The notes beneath the pieces were generated by a model. That model was not told the DNA's origin. It did not search any database and saw only the letters and a list, made by a program, of their open reading frames with translations. This document shows, one piece after another, positions 1-7,156 of a stretch of DNA of 11,520 bases (its first letter is position 1; each line of letters begins with the position of its first letter). The translations under genes and the position numbers were made by a program. Origin of the DNA: an uncultured Oscillospiraceae bacterium (lineage in GTDB: Bacteria > Bacillota_A > Clostridia > Oscillospirales > Oscillospiraceae). The stretch is taken from contig CANRMG010000049.1 in NCBI GenBank assembly GCA_947631675.1, positions 1 to 11,520 of the forward strand, in the 5' to 3' direction.

Positions 1-1
1 C

Positions 2-712
2 GACCTTGTACGCATGGTCCGGGCCCACCAGCCCGGCGTGCTCATCGACAACCGCCTGGAGACGAGCGGGGAGGTCTTTGGGAGCATCGTCACCGCCGCG
101 CCCAACGAGTACTCCGGGGATTTTGCCAGCCCTGAACAGATCATTCCCCCAGAAGGCATCCGCAATGTGCTGGGGCAGCCTGTCCCCTGGGAGCTGTGCA
201 CTACCATCAACAACAACTGGGGCTACAACCCCTCGGACCCCCACTACAAAGACGCGCCCCTCCTCATCCGAAAGCTGGTGGAGTGCGTCAGCAAGGGCGG
301 CAATATGATCCTGAACGTGGGTCCCGACCCGGACGGCCGGGTAGATGAGAGGAGCCTGTGGGTATTGGAGCAGATCGGCCGCTGGATGGAGAAGAACGGC
401 GAGAGCATATATGGCTGCGATAACGCGGGCCTGCCCAAGCCGGAGTGGGGCCGCTATACGCGAAAGGGAGACAAGCTGTACGCCCATGTGTTCGAGCAGC
501 CCATCGGTCCTTTGGCGCTGACGGGCGTGGATGGAGAGAGGCTTCTGTCCGTCCGCCGTCTGGCAGACGGCAGAGCTGTGCGGCGGGGCGAGAGCTGGGT
601 GACCAGCGAGTATAAGACCATCCCCTTCGTGACGCTGGGGGAGCTGCCACACTACAGCTATCCGCTCCCGGACGCCACGGATACGGTTTTAGAGATCACA
701 CTGAAGACATGA
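2..712 (+). CDS. Alpha-L-fucosidase, GH29 family (C-terminal part; gene enters from left edge)
   Basis: The reading frame is open from the left edge, so the gene starts upstream and about 236 residues are visible. The end of the (beta/alpha)8 domain carries GH29-like signatures: GDFASPEQIIP (Glu codon at 134-136, a conserved position of the family), then WELCTTINNNWGYNP, then a helix with LLIRKLVECVSKGGNMILNVGPDPDG (positions about 263-340), which is the typical end of a GH29 catalytic domain. The remaining ~120 residues fit the C-terminal beta-sandwich. GH29 enzymes remove alpha-linked L-fucose from glycans such as mucin or milk oligosaccharides. The catalytic nucleophile Asp lies upstream and cannot be checked, nor can a signal peptide. 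The gene is followed after 40 bp by the oxidoreductase, in the same direction, so the two are likely co-transcribed. The family call is firm; the precise linkage specificity is not readable. Confidence 0.9.
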   Translation, partial: DLVRMVRAHQPGVLIDNRLETSGEVFGSIVTAAPNEYSGDFASPEQIIPPEGIRNVLGQPVPWELCTTINNNWGYNPSDPHYKDAPLLIRKLVECVSKGGNMILNVGPDPDGRVDERSLWVLEQIGRWMEKNGESIYGCDNAGLPKPEWGRYTRKGDKLYAHVFEQPIGPLALTGVDGERLLSVRRLADGRAVRRGESWVTSEYKTIPFVTLGELPHYSYPLPDATDTVLEITLKT

Positions 713-752
713 GCAGCGCGCCAGAGCGCGCCTCGGAAAGGGCAGAAGCTAT

Positions 753-2021
753 ATGAAACAGATCACCGCCATCTTGCTGGGCGCCGGACAGCGCGGCGCC
801 GGGATATACGGGGAATATGCCCTGCAGTTCCCCGGAGAACTGCGGTTCGTGGCCGTGGCGGAGCCCCGGCGGGACCGCCGGGAGGAATTCGCCCGGGCGC
901 ATCGCATCCCGCCTGAAAACAGCGTGGACAGCTGGGAGGAGCTGCTGAGCCGGGATAAATTCGCGGACTGTGTGATGGTATGCACCCAGGACCGGATGCA
1001 CTGCGGGCCGGTGATGGAAGCGCTGGCGAGGGGCTACGCGGTATTATGCGAAAAGCCCATGAGCTATGACCGGGACGAGATCGTCGCCATGGGCCAGGCC
1101 GCGAAGCGCTATGGGCGGCTGCTCAGCGTCTGCCATGTGCTGCGCTATTCCCCTTTTTTCGTGAAGCTGAAGGAGCTGATCGACGGCGGCGCGGTGGGGC
1201 AGCTGATCGACATACAACACATCGAGAGCGTGGGCTATTGGCACATGGCCCACAGCTTCGTCCGCGGGAACTGGCGGCGGTCCGACGAGACCAGCCCCAT
1301 GCTCCTGCAAAAGTGCTGCCACGACATGGATATTCTTGGCTGGCTGGTAGGAAGTCCCTGCACCCGGGTGGCCAGCTTCGGGGGCCTGGCGCATTTCAAC
1401 AGGGCCCATCAGCCTGCCGGCGCCGCCGATCGGTGCCTGGATGGCTGCATCCACCGGGACGACTGCCCCTACTACGCCCCGCGGTTTTATTTGGAGCACC
1501 CGAAGGCTATGCCCGACGGCTTCGTGAAGGCGGTCAGCATCGACACCTCCCGGGAAGCCGTGATGGAGGCCCTTCGGACGGGCCCCTATGGCCGGTGCGT
1601 TTACGCCTGCGACAACAACGTGGTGGACGATCAGATGGTGATGCTGGAGTACGAAAACGGCGTCCGGGCCAGCCTCACCATGTGCGCCTTCACCGACAAA
1701 TGCGAGCGCATCATCAATGTGATGGGAAGCCGCGGCCAGATCCGGGGCAATATGGAGGACAACACCCTGGAGGTGCACGATTTTGTCAGCGGCAACACCG
1801 ACCTCATCCATATACACGTCTCCCCGGGAGGCGGTCACGGAGGCAGCGATTTCGCCATGATGCGGGAATTCGTGGAGCTGGTGGCCTCCGGCGCCACGGA
1901 CAGCAAGACCGGCGCCGCGGCCTCGGTGGAGAGCCATCTCGTCACCTTGGCGGCGGAGGAGAGCCGGCTGCAGGGCGGAGCGCCCATAGACATAGCCTCC
2001 TGGAAAGGGGCGGACTCATGA
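753..2021 (+). CDS. Gfo/Idh/MocA family NAD(P)-dependent oxidoreductase
   Basis: This 422-residue protein begins with a Rossmann fold, GAGQRGAG at residues 10-17 (GxGxxG), followed by the family's EKP motif at 100-102 (CEKPMSYD) and a KCCHDMD segment at 187-193 that matches the K-x2-HDxD catalytic region. The C-terminal half is the usual alpha/beta substrate domain. The family oxidises or reduces sugars, inositols and sugar acids, or acts in redox-assisted glycoside cleavage; the substrate cannot be read. A cysteine cluster C228-x3-C232-x5-C238 (CLDGCIHRDDCPYY) sits in the insertion between the two halves. The start is set by AAAGGG at 737-742, ten bases before the ATG. The stop overlaps the next start as ATGA, indicating translational coupling. 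Lying between a fucosidase and a propeller glycosidase, it probably acts on a released sugar or assists deglycosylation. Confidence 0.88.
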   Translation: MKQITAILLGAGQRGAGIYGEYALQFPGELRFVAVAEPRRDRREEFARAHRIPPENSVDSWEELLSRDKFADCVMVCTQDRMHCGPVMEALARGYAVLCEKPMSYDRDEIVAMGQAAKRYGRLLSVCHVLRYSPFFVKLKELIDGGAVGQLIDIQHIESVGYWHMAHSFVRGNWRRSDETSPMLLQKCCHDMDILGWLVGSPCTRVASFGGLAHFNRAHQPAGAADRCLDGCIHRDDCPYYAPRFYLEHPKAMPDGFVKAVSIDTSREAVMEALRTGPYGRCVYACDNNVVDDQMVMLEYENGVRASLTMCAFTDKCERIINVMGSRGQIRGNMEDNTLEVHDFVSGNTDLIHIHVSPGGGHGGSDFAMMREFVELVASGATDSKTGAAASVESHLVTLAAEESRLQGGAPIDIASWKGADS

Positions 2022-2947
2022 GCCCGTTGAAAAACGCGCCGGCGCCGGAGCTCATTCCCACATATGACGGCTCCGATCAGTCCACCCATCCCTCTGTGGT
2101 CCGGTTCGGCCGGCCGTGGAACGGCTTTCTCTATTGGATGGCCATGACGCCCTACCCCAACAACAACGACGGCTTTGAGGACCCCTCCATCCTGGCCTCC
2201 AACAATGGGAAACGGTGGGCCGTGCCGGCCGGCGTGGAAAACCCTCTTGTCCCGGCCCCTTTGGTGGGCCACAACTGCGACGTGGAGCTGGTGTACGTCC
2301 GGGAGGAGGACGAGCTGCGGCTGTACTACGTGGAAGCGGACGACGTTGCACAGTCCTGGGTGAAGCTGCTGCGGTCAAAGGACGGCGCGCACTGGACCGG
2401 GCCGGAGACAGTGATCCACGACCCGGCGCGGAAATACGGGATACTCTCGCCGGCCATCCAGCGCCTGGGAGACGGGACCTGGCAGATGTGGTATATAGAC
2501 ACCGGCGACACGGGGTATATCTGTCAGGAAAACGCGGTCCGGACCCGCTTGTCGAAAGACGGCATCGTCTGGGGCGAAGAGACCACGGAGGCGCTTTCAC
2601 AGCCCGGTCACCAGATATGGCACATGACCGTATGGCGGGAGCCCGGCACCGACACGCTCCACGCGGTCTACCCGGCCTATCCCGACAGGACCAACTGCGA
2701 CTACTGCCGGCTGTTTTACGCCTGGAAGCCCGCCGGGCAGGGCTGGCAGACCTACGGGCGGCCGATCATGGAGCCGGGCCCGGAGGGCGCCTGGGATGAT
2801 TTCTGCCTGTACCGGACGGCGTTCTTCCTGGACCGGGAGCGGGATACGTTTCGGATGTGGTACGGCGGGAAACGGCGGGCCGACGCCCACTGGGGCATCG
2901 GGTACACAGAGGGAAGCTATTCCGGGATGCTGCGGGAGCTGGAATGA
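2018..2947 (+). CDS. Beta-propeller glycosidase-like protein (GH43/GH32-like fold)
   Basis: The chosen ATG at 2018 overlaps the preceding stop (ATGA); the frame is open far upstream, but that part is only the antisense-free shadow of the oxidoreductase gene. The product is 309 residues without a signal peptide, so cytoplasmic. Repeated blade-like segments are visible: FLYWMAMTPYPNNNDGFEDP, ELVYVREEDELRLYYVEAD, WQMWYIDTGDTG, TLHAVYPAYPD and FRMWYGGKRRADAHWGIGYT. The DGFEDPSIL stretch resembles the Asp-bearing first blade of five-bladed propeller hydrolases, and the alternation of Trp/Tyr-rich strands with Asp/Gly turns fits GH43, GH32 or GH117-like enzymes. Many such proteins are unclassified, so the substrate is unknown. 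Co-transcription with the fucosidase suggests an oligosaccharide role. The fold call is moderately sure; catalytic activity is inference. Confidence 0.7.
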   Translation: MSPLKNAPAPELIPTYDGSDQSTHPSVVRFGRPWNGFLYWMAMTPYPNNNDGFEDPSILASNNGKRWAVPAGVENPLVPAPLVGHNCDVELVYVREEDELRLYYVEADDVAQSWVKLLRSKDGAHWTGPETVIHDPARKYGILSPAIQRLGDGTWQMWYIDTGDTGYICQENAVRTRLSKDGIVWGEETTEALSQPGHQIWHMTVWREPGTDTLHAVYPAYPDRTNCDYCRLFYAWKPAGQGWQTYGRPIMEPGPEGAWDDFCLYRTAFFLDRERDTFRMWYGGKRRADAHWGIGYTEGSYSGMLRELE

Positions 2948-2954
2948 AAACAAA

Positions 2955-3010
2955 AATGGCCCCTTGGGCGCTGCGATGCAGGCGCTTCGGGGGCCATTAT
3001 CTTTTCTTTT
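2955..3010 (+). terminator. Intrinsic terminator of the fucosidase operon
   Basis: An outer stem of 9 bp pairs 2955-2963 (AATGGCCCC) with 2990-2998 (GGGGCCATT). Inside, CTGC-GAT-GCAG (2971-2981) forms a second stem. The T-rich run TCTTTTCTTTT follows at about 3000-3010. It lies eight bases after the stop codon of the propeller gene and separates that operon from the kinase operon. Confidence 0.88.
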
Positions 3011-3028
3011 ATCAGTTATACCAATTTC

Positions 3029-3057
3029 TTTACTTTTCCCGGGTTTGATGTTAGGAT
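3029..3057 (+). promoter_or_regulatory. Candidate sigma-A-type promoter for the kinase operon
   Basis: After the terminator, an AT-rich 100-bp stretch precedes the kinase. TTTACT (3029-3034) and TAGGAT (3052-3057) are spaced by 17 bp and match four of six positions each to the -35 and -10 consensus. TATAAA at 3063-3068 is another possible -10 but has no -35 at good spacing. This is a weak call made from the sequence pattern alone. Confidence 0.3.
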
Positions 3058-3116
3058 ATTTCTATAAAATTCATGGCTGACGGGGCGGCAGAGATGTCCG
3101 GGAGAGGGGGCGTGGG

Positions 3117-4892
3117 ATGTTCAAGGCGTTCAAAGAGATGAAAAAGAAGACCCTGAGCAGGGAGATAACAGTGCTGACCGTGCGGACGACGGTCATCTCC
3201 ATGCTCCTGCTGGGCGTCGCCGTGATCCTGGTCTTCTTTCTGTACTTTTTCAACGACGCCAGAGAGAACATGGAGCAGATCCTGCAGGATACCACCGGCC
3301 AGTTCAAAAGCCGGATGCAGTATCTGGAGGAGCGGGCGGTGATCATGCGGCACAACGCGGTGCTGCAGGGATTCTTTGGCCCGGACAGCTACGACCGGGA
3401 CGAAGCGGAGGCCCAGCTGGCCTTCAGCGCGGACCTGTTTTCCAACAGCAATCTGGTGTCTCAGAGCCCGTTCCTACACAGTATCTATCTGTTCAACAGC
3501 CGGGATGAATTCGTCAGCGAGGAGTTCTATCCCATGACCGTGTCGGAGACCCGGGAAAAGGAGGAGAGCTACCGCCGTCTGGCGTCGGCGTTCCGGGCCA
3601 GCCCGCAGCAGTACTGTACCATGACGGACGGCGGAGAACTGTACGTGTGCTTTCGGATCTTCGACGAGCAGATGCAGGAGGTGGGCCTATGCGTCATGGG
3701 CATCTCCCGGCAGACGGCGGATATGCTGCTGGCGGGGCTGCAGGACTATGACGGCGCGGCCTGGGCCATCCTCTCGGAGGATGGAACGATCCTCACCTCC
3801 TTTGGGCCGCAGCCGGCCGTGGAGGCACTGCTGGAAAAGCGGAGGGAGAGGACCGGAAGCGGCACGGTGAACGGCGCCGGCGTCCTTTACAGCGCGGAAA
3901 CCGGCGGTTTTGGGACGGAGGTGATCGCGGCGGTGGGGCGGAACAACGTCTATATCCTGCTCAAGCCGATCATGGTCACGCTGCTGGCGGCGTTCCTGCT
4001 GGCCATGGCGCTGGCGGTCATAACGGCCCTGGCGTTCAGCTACCGGTTCACCCGGCCGCTCAACCGGCTGGCAGAGAACATCCGGGCCTTTGGTCAGGAG
4101 GACTTTGACGTCCGCATGGAGGACTATCCCATCCAGGAGTTCCACGACATCGGCGTGGTGTTCAACGAGATGGCCGAAAAGCTCCAGTATCTGATCACCC
4201 AGGTGTATGAGCGGCAGCTGCTGGCGACCCAGGCGCAGGTGAAGTATCTCCAGTCCCAGATCAACCCTCACTTTCAGTCCAACATCTTGTCGATGCTCAG
4301 CATCCGGGCGAAGAGCGCCGGGGATGAGGAGCTGTACCGGCAGCTGCTGGCCTTCTCCAAACTGACCCAGGGAAAGATCTTCCGCCGGAAGAACATCCGC
4401 ATCCGGGTGGCGGAGGAGATGGAGCTGGTGGAGTTTTACCTCTACCTGCAAAAAGGACGGTTCCAGGACAAGATCAGTTACGATATACGCTACGGCAGCG
4501 AGAGCGTAAAGGATGACCTGATCCCCCGGCTCCTCATAGAGCCGCTGGTGGAAAACGCCGTGTCCCATGGGATCGAGCCGAAAAACGGCAGCGGCCATGT
4601 GCTGGTGGATATTTTTGAGCGGGAGGATCGGCTGCACATTCTGGTGGAGGACGACGGCGTGGGCTTCGACCAGACCGCCTATGAACGGGAGGAGTCCCCG
4701 GAGAAGGAGTGGAACGAGGAGATAGAGCACACCCATACGGGCCTGGAGAATACCCGGCGGCTGCTGCATGTGCTCTACGGCGATGCGTACCGGATGGATA
4801 TAACAAGGAAAGAGGAAAAGTGGACCTGTGTAGAGGTAGAGATTCCGATCGAAAGGGGCGGGGACGATGTGGAAAGTGATCGTGGCGGATGA
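3117..4892 (+). CDS. Sensor histidine kinase, YesM/LytS (His_kinase) type
   Basis: This 591-residue membrane kinase has TM1 at about 24-45, an extracytoplasmic sensor region of about 240 residues (dCache-like by size and position), TM2 at about 285-307, a HAMP linker (RFTRPLNRLAENIRAFG) and a coiled coil. The kinase core has INPHF with phospho-acceptor His385, an N-box LVENAVSHGIE (Glu479/Asn480), DDGVGF at 512-517 and HTGLENTRRLLHVLYG near the end. The order matches YesM-type kinases paired with AraC-type regulators. The box after the His is unusual, FQSNIL instead of the common FLYNTL. GGAGAGG at 3101-3107 sets the ATG. The 3' end overlaps the regulator gene by 26 bp, so the two are a pair. 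The signal is probably a sugar, directly or through the binding protein encoded downstream. Confidence 0.93.
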   Translation: MFKAFKEMKKKTLSREITVLTVRTTVISMLLLGVAVILVFFLYFFNDARENMEQILQDTTGQFKSRMQYLEERAVIMRHNAVLQGFFGPDSYDRDEAEAQLAFSADLFSNSNLVSQSPFLHSIYLFNSRDEFVSEEFYPMTVSETREKEESYRRLASAFRASPQQYCTMTDGGELYVCFRIFDEQMQEVGLCVMGISRQTADMLLAGLQDYDGAAWAILSEDGTILTSFGPQPAVEALLEKRRERTGSGTVNGAGVLYSAETGGFGTEVIAAVGRNNVYILLKPIMVTLLAAFLLAMALAVITALAFSYRFTRPLNRLAENIRAFGQEDFDVRMEDYPIQEFHDIGVVFNEMAEKLQYLITQVYERQLLATQAQVKYLQSQINPHFQSNILSMLSIRAKSAGDEELYRQLLAFSKLTQGKIFRRKNIRIRVAEEMELVEFYLYLQKGRFQDKISYDIRYGSESVKDDLIPRLLIEPLVENAVSHGIEPKNGSGHVLVDIFEREDRLHILVEDDGVGFDQTAYEREESPEKEWNEEIEHTHTGLENTRRLLHVLYGDAYRMDITRKEEKWTCVEVEIPIERGGDDVESDRGG

Positions 4893-5640
4893 TGAGGCCT
4901 ATATCCGGCAGGCGCTGCAAAACATGATCTCATGGGAGCGGCTGGGCTGTACGCTGCTGTCCGTCGCCTCCGACGGCGAACAGCTGCGCGAGCAGATCGA
5001 GGCCGGCCGGCCGGACATCGTGATCACGGATATACGAATGCCGCTGATGGACGGGATAGAGGTCTGCCGGTATATAGCGGAGAACTGCCCGGATACCCAG
5101 GTGATCATCCTGAGCGCCTATTCGGAGTTTGAATACGCCAGAGCGGCCATCCGCTACAATGTCTGCGAGTATGTGCTGAAGGTGGCCGTGCTGGAGGAAC
5201 TGCCGCTGGCTGTGGAGAAGGCGGTCCGGTGTCTGGAGCAGCAGTGGGAGGAGCAGCGCAGCGAGACCATGCCGGAGGGGCAGGACCTGCTGTCAGACAG
5301 CCTCTATGAGAAGACGGTGCGGTATATCGAGCAGAACTACGCCGACCGGCTCACGCTGGACAAGATCGCCGAGCAGATGCACGCCAGCAAGAGCTATCTG
5401 AGCCGGCTCTATAAGAGCCGGAGCGGAAGGAATCTGTTTGACGACATCCTCTCCAGGCAGATCGAAAAGGCGAAGGAGTATCTGATCACGACGGACTGGA
5501 AGATCTACAGGATCTCGGAGAAGGTGGGATTTGAGGATGCGGGGTATTTTTCGCGGGTCTTTAAAAAGCAATGCGGGCTGTCTCCCAAGGAATTCAAGAG
5601 AAAGTACGCAGACCACCAACACGGGGATGGGGAGCGGTAA
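4867..5640 (+). CDS. Response regulator, receiver plus AraC-type DNA-binding domain (YesN-like, compact)
   Basis: The receiver domain (1 to about 120) shows the acidic pair Asp8/Asp9, phospho-acceptor Asp55 in TDIRMP, and SAYSEFEYA with the conserved Ser/Thr position and Lys in YVLK. The usual Pro after that Lys is replaced by Val (LKVAV). An AraC/XylS helix-turn-helix pair fills residues 146-250, with LTLDKIAEQMHASKSYLSRLYK and ISEKVGFEDAGYFSRVFKK, ending in LSPKEFKRKY. At 257 residues it is shorter than many YesN-type regulators, which carry a long central region; here the linker is only about 25 residues. It should bind direct repeats upstream of sugar uptake or degradation genes when phosphorylated by the kinase. 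The gene starts inside the kinase gene (26-bp overlap) and its 3' end overlaps the binding-protein gene by 14 bp. Confidence 0.94.
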   Translation: MWKVIVADDEAYIRQALQNMISWERLGCTLLSVASDGEQLREQIEAGRPDIVITDIRMPLMDGIEVCRYIAENCPDTQVIILSAYSEFEYARAAIRYNVCEYVLKVAVLEELPLAVEKAVRCLEQQWEEQRSETMPEGQDLLSDSLYEKTVRYIEQNYADRLTLDKIAEQMHASKSYLSRLYKSRSGRNLFDDILSRQIEKAKEYLITTDWKIYRISEKVGFEDAGYFSRVFKKQCGLSPKEFKRKYADHQHGDGER

Positions 5641-6898
5641 GCGCATCGCCGGGCTGCTGTGCCTGCTTATGTGCGCCGCGGTCTTGACGGCGTGCGCAAA
5701 AAACGAGCCGGAGCCGGTGGAGATCACGCTGATCCACGGCTGGGGCAGCACAGAGAGCGACCATGTGGCCATGCGGAGCATCTATCAGGATTTTGAAAAG
5801 GAGAACCCGGACGTGCGTCTGCGCATGCTCTCCATGCCGGACAGCGACGAGGTGGTCCGCAAGGCGGAGGACATGATCATGACGGGCGAGATACCGGACG
5901 TGATTTTTTTCAGCGGGGTCGGCAGGGAGACGCTGTATCAGTACATGGTGGACCATGATCTGGCGCTGGACGTGATGCCCTATCTGGAGGCGGACGAGGC
6001 CTTCGCCGACAGCATCGCCCCGGACAACCTGCGGTACTGGCAGGATGAACAGGGGCGGCTGTTTTCCGTCTCCGACGTGATCGAGATGTGCGGCGGCTAC
6101 TGGTACGACAGGACGGTCTTTGCCGCGGCGGGGATCGACAGCCTGCCCCGGACATGGGATCAGTTCGAGCAGGCCTGCGGGAAGATCAAGGCATGGGCAG
6201 ACGCGTGCGGCAGCGGCATCATGCCCCTGCAGGTGCCGGCGGAGGGGTATCTCTATATCGTCGATCACATGCTGGCGGGCAGCGGAGGCCGTTCCGCGGA
6301 CGCCATACGCCGCGATGAGCTTCTCATCGACCGGGAGGAGCTGGCGGCGGTCATCGAAGATCTGCGGAAGATCTACACATTTTCCGAGGAGACCGGGGAG
6401 AAATACAGCTACCGGGACGCCACCAGCCTGTTCAACGAGGGGAAGACCGCGATCTACATCAACGGGATATGGGGTGCGCCCATGATCGCGGAGGACAAGG
6501 ACGTGGCATACGCGCTGTTCCCCTCGGGAGGAGAGGACGCGCTGGCCTGTGAGTCCACCTATCTGGGCTATGTGCTGGGCAATAGCAGAGACCCGGCCAA
6601 ACGGGAGGCCAGCGTGCGCTTTCTGAAATACATGCTCAGCCAAGAGACCCAGGAGCGGATATTGCTGGAGACCGGTCAGATGCCCGCCAACCCCCACATC
6701 GACATGCAGGCCTACGCCGAGAAGATGCCCCGGTTTTACCAGGCGGCGGAGACGGTGCAGTCCGCGCCGGACCGGATCGGAGCCCCCAGCATCCTGTGGG
6801 GCACGGAACGAAAGGGCGCGTTCGAGGAACACATACTGCAGGTGCTGGCAGGGCAGATGGACAGCCAGCGCTTTTTCGACGAACTGGAGTTATCTTGA
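5627..6898 (+). CDS. Extracellular solute-binding lipoprotein encoded with the two-component system
   Basis: The ATG at 5627 is chosen because it gives a proper lipoprotein signal: positive GKR, hydrophobic core GLLCLLMCAAV and lipobox LTAC with Cys23. The open frame runs further upstream to 5531, but that part is out-of-frame regulator sequence. The mature part is a family-1 type sugar-binding fold of about 400 residues, with EITLIHGWGS near the start, GEIPDVIFFSG, YWYDRTVFAAAGI, LPRTWDQFEQAC, and NEGKTAIYINGIWGAP. It resembles the second binding protein at 9136 in architecture, including a shared FLKYM..QE..I segment near the C-terminus. The start overlaps the regulator stop by 14 bp, so it is translated with the kinase and regulator rather than with the permeases. 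It may present ligand to the kinase, to the ABC transporter, or to both. Confidence 0.9.
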   Translation: MGSGKRIAGLLCLLMCAAVLTACAKNEPEPVEITLIHGWGSTESDHVAMRSIYQDFEKENPDVRLRMLSMPDSDEVVRKAEDMIMTGEIPDVIFFSGVGRETLYQYMVDHDLALDVMPYLEADEAFADSIAPDNLRYWQDEQGRLFSVSDVIEMCGGYWYDRTVFAAAGIDSLPRTWDQFEQACGKIKAWADACGSGIMPLQVPAEGYLYIVDHMLAGSGGRSADAIRRDELLIDREELAAVIEDLRKIYTFSEETGEKYSYRDATSLFNEGKTAIYINGIWGAPMIAEDKDVAYALFPSGGEDALACESTYLGYVLGNSRDPAKREASVRFLKYMLSQETQERILLETGQMPANPHIDMQAYAEKMPRFYQAAETVQSAPDRIGAPSILWGTERKGAFEEHILQVLAGQMDSQRFFDELELS

Positions 6899-6970
6899 CG
6901 GAAGGTCAATAAATTACAATTTTTTGTTGGGGAGGTAAATAGATTCCCAGTTTTTCGTAAACACAAGTCA

Positions 6971-6999
6971 TTCAAAGTGCACAGAAAATCAAATAAAAT
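6971..6999 (+). promoter_or_regulatory. Candidate promoter of the ABC transporter operon
   Basis: TTCAAA (6971-6976) and TAAAAT (6994-6999) are spaced by 17 bp, matching 4/6 and 5/6 of the sigma-A consensus. A transcript from here would start near 7006 and have a leader of about 150 nt that includes the palindrome and the terminator-like hairpin. It lies among the CACA repeats, which would fit regulated initiation. Confidence 0.4.
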
Positions 7000-7094
7000 A
7001 AGGTCGGCATAGTTGATAATGCACAAATCAGCACAAGGCTCCCCGGGAGCCGGCGGATGATCGGTGTATCGTTTAATCAAAAGCGGACCGTTGC

Positions 7095-7137
7095 AGGCAG
7101 GAGTTCTCATTTGAAAGCGCTCCTGCCTCTTTTTTAA
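7095..7137 (+). terminator. Terminator-like hairpin just upstream of the first permease
   Basis: AGGCAGGAG (7095-7103) pairs perfectly with CTCCTGCCT (7120-7128), loop 16 nt, followed by CTTTTTTAA (7129-7137). It is a textbook intrinsic terminator placed only 19 bp before the permease ATG and 12 bp before its Shine-Dalgarno. Either it ends read-through from the sensor operon, or it is a conditional terminator in the transporter leader. The loop contains TGAAAGCGCT (7112-7121), matching the left ten positions of a CcpA operator. Confidence 0.85.
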
Positions 7138-7156
7138 ATGTGAGGTGGTGAGAGGG

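Larger units (their letters stand above)
6899..7156 (+). promoter_or_regulatory. AT-rich leader/intergenic region with repeated CACA motifs and a palindrome
   Basis: This 258-bp stretch holds no convincing gene. ACACAAGTCA (6961-6970), GCACAG (6979-6984), GCACAAATCA (7021-7030) and GCACAAGGCT (7031-7040) are related; the last two are exactly 10 bp apart and the 6979 and 7021 copies are 42 bp apart, so those two pairs sit on the same face of the helix. GGCTCCC-C-GGGAGCC at 7037-7051 is a perfect inverted repeat. These would suit operator sites for an AraC-type regulator or an RNA hairpin. No terminator lies directly after the binding-protein stop at 6898. Confidence 0.45.

Noticed and set aside
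713..752. GC-rich repeated AGCGCGCC between fucosidase and oxidoreductase
   Set aside because: A short tandem pair in a 40-bp gap with no T run; too short to call a terminator or operator.
1238..2017. Upstream extension of the propeller protein frame
   Set aside because: This part is Arg/Pro/Gly-rich out-of-frame translation of the oxidoreductase; the ATGA overlap at 2018 is the natural start.
5531..5626. Upstream extension of the first binding-protein frame
   Set aside because: It would put 32 unrelated residues before an ideal lipoprotein signal peptide; it is regulator sequence in another frame.
5594..6832. Long minus-strand open frame opposite the first binding protein
   Set aside because: Typical antisense shadow in GC-rich DNA; the plus-strand frame has a clear lipoprotein signal and family motifs.
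6929..6936. GGGGAGGT, an excellent ribosome site in the leader
   Set aside because: No ATG, GTG or TTG stands at proper spacing, and the nearest frame ends within a few codons; kept only as a possible relic.
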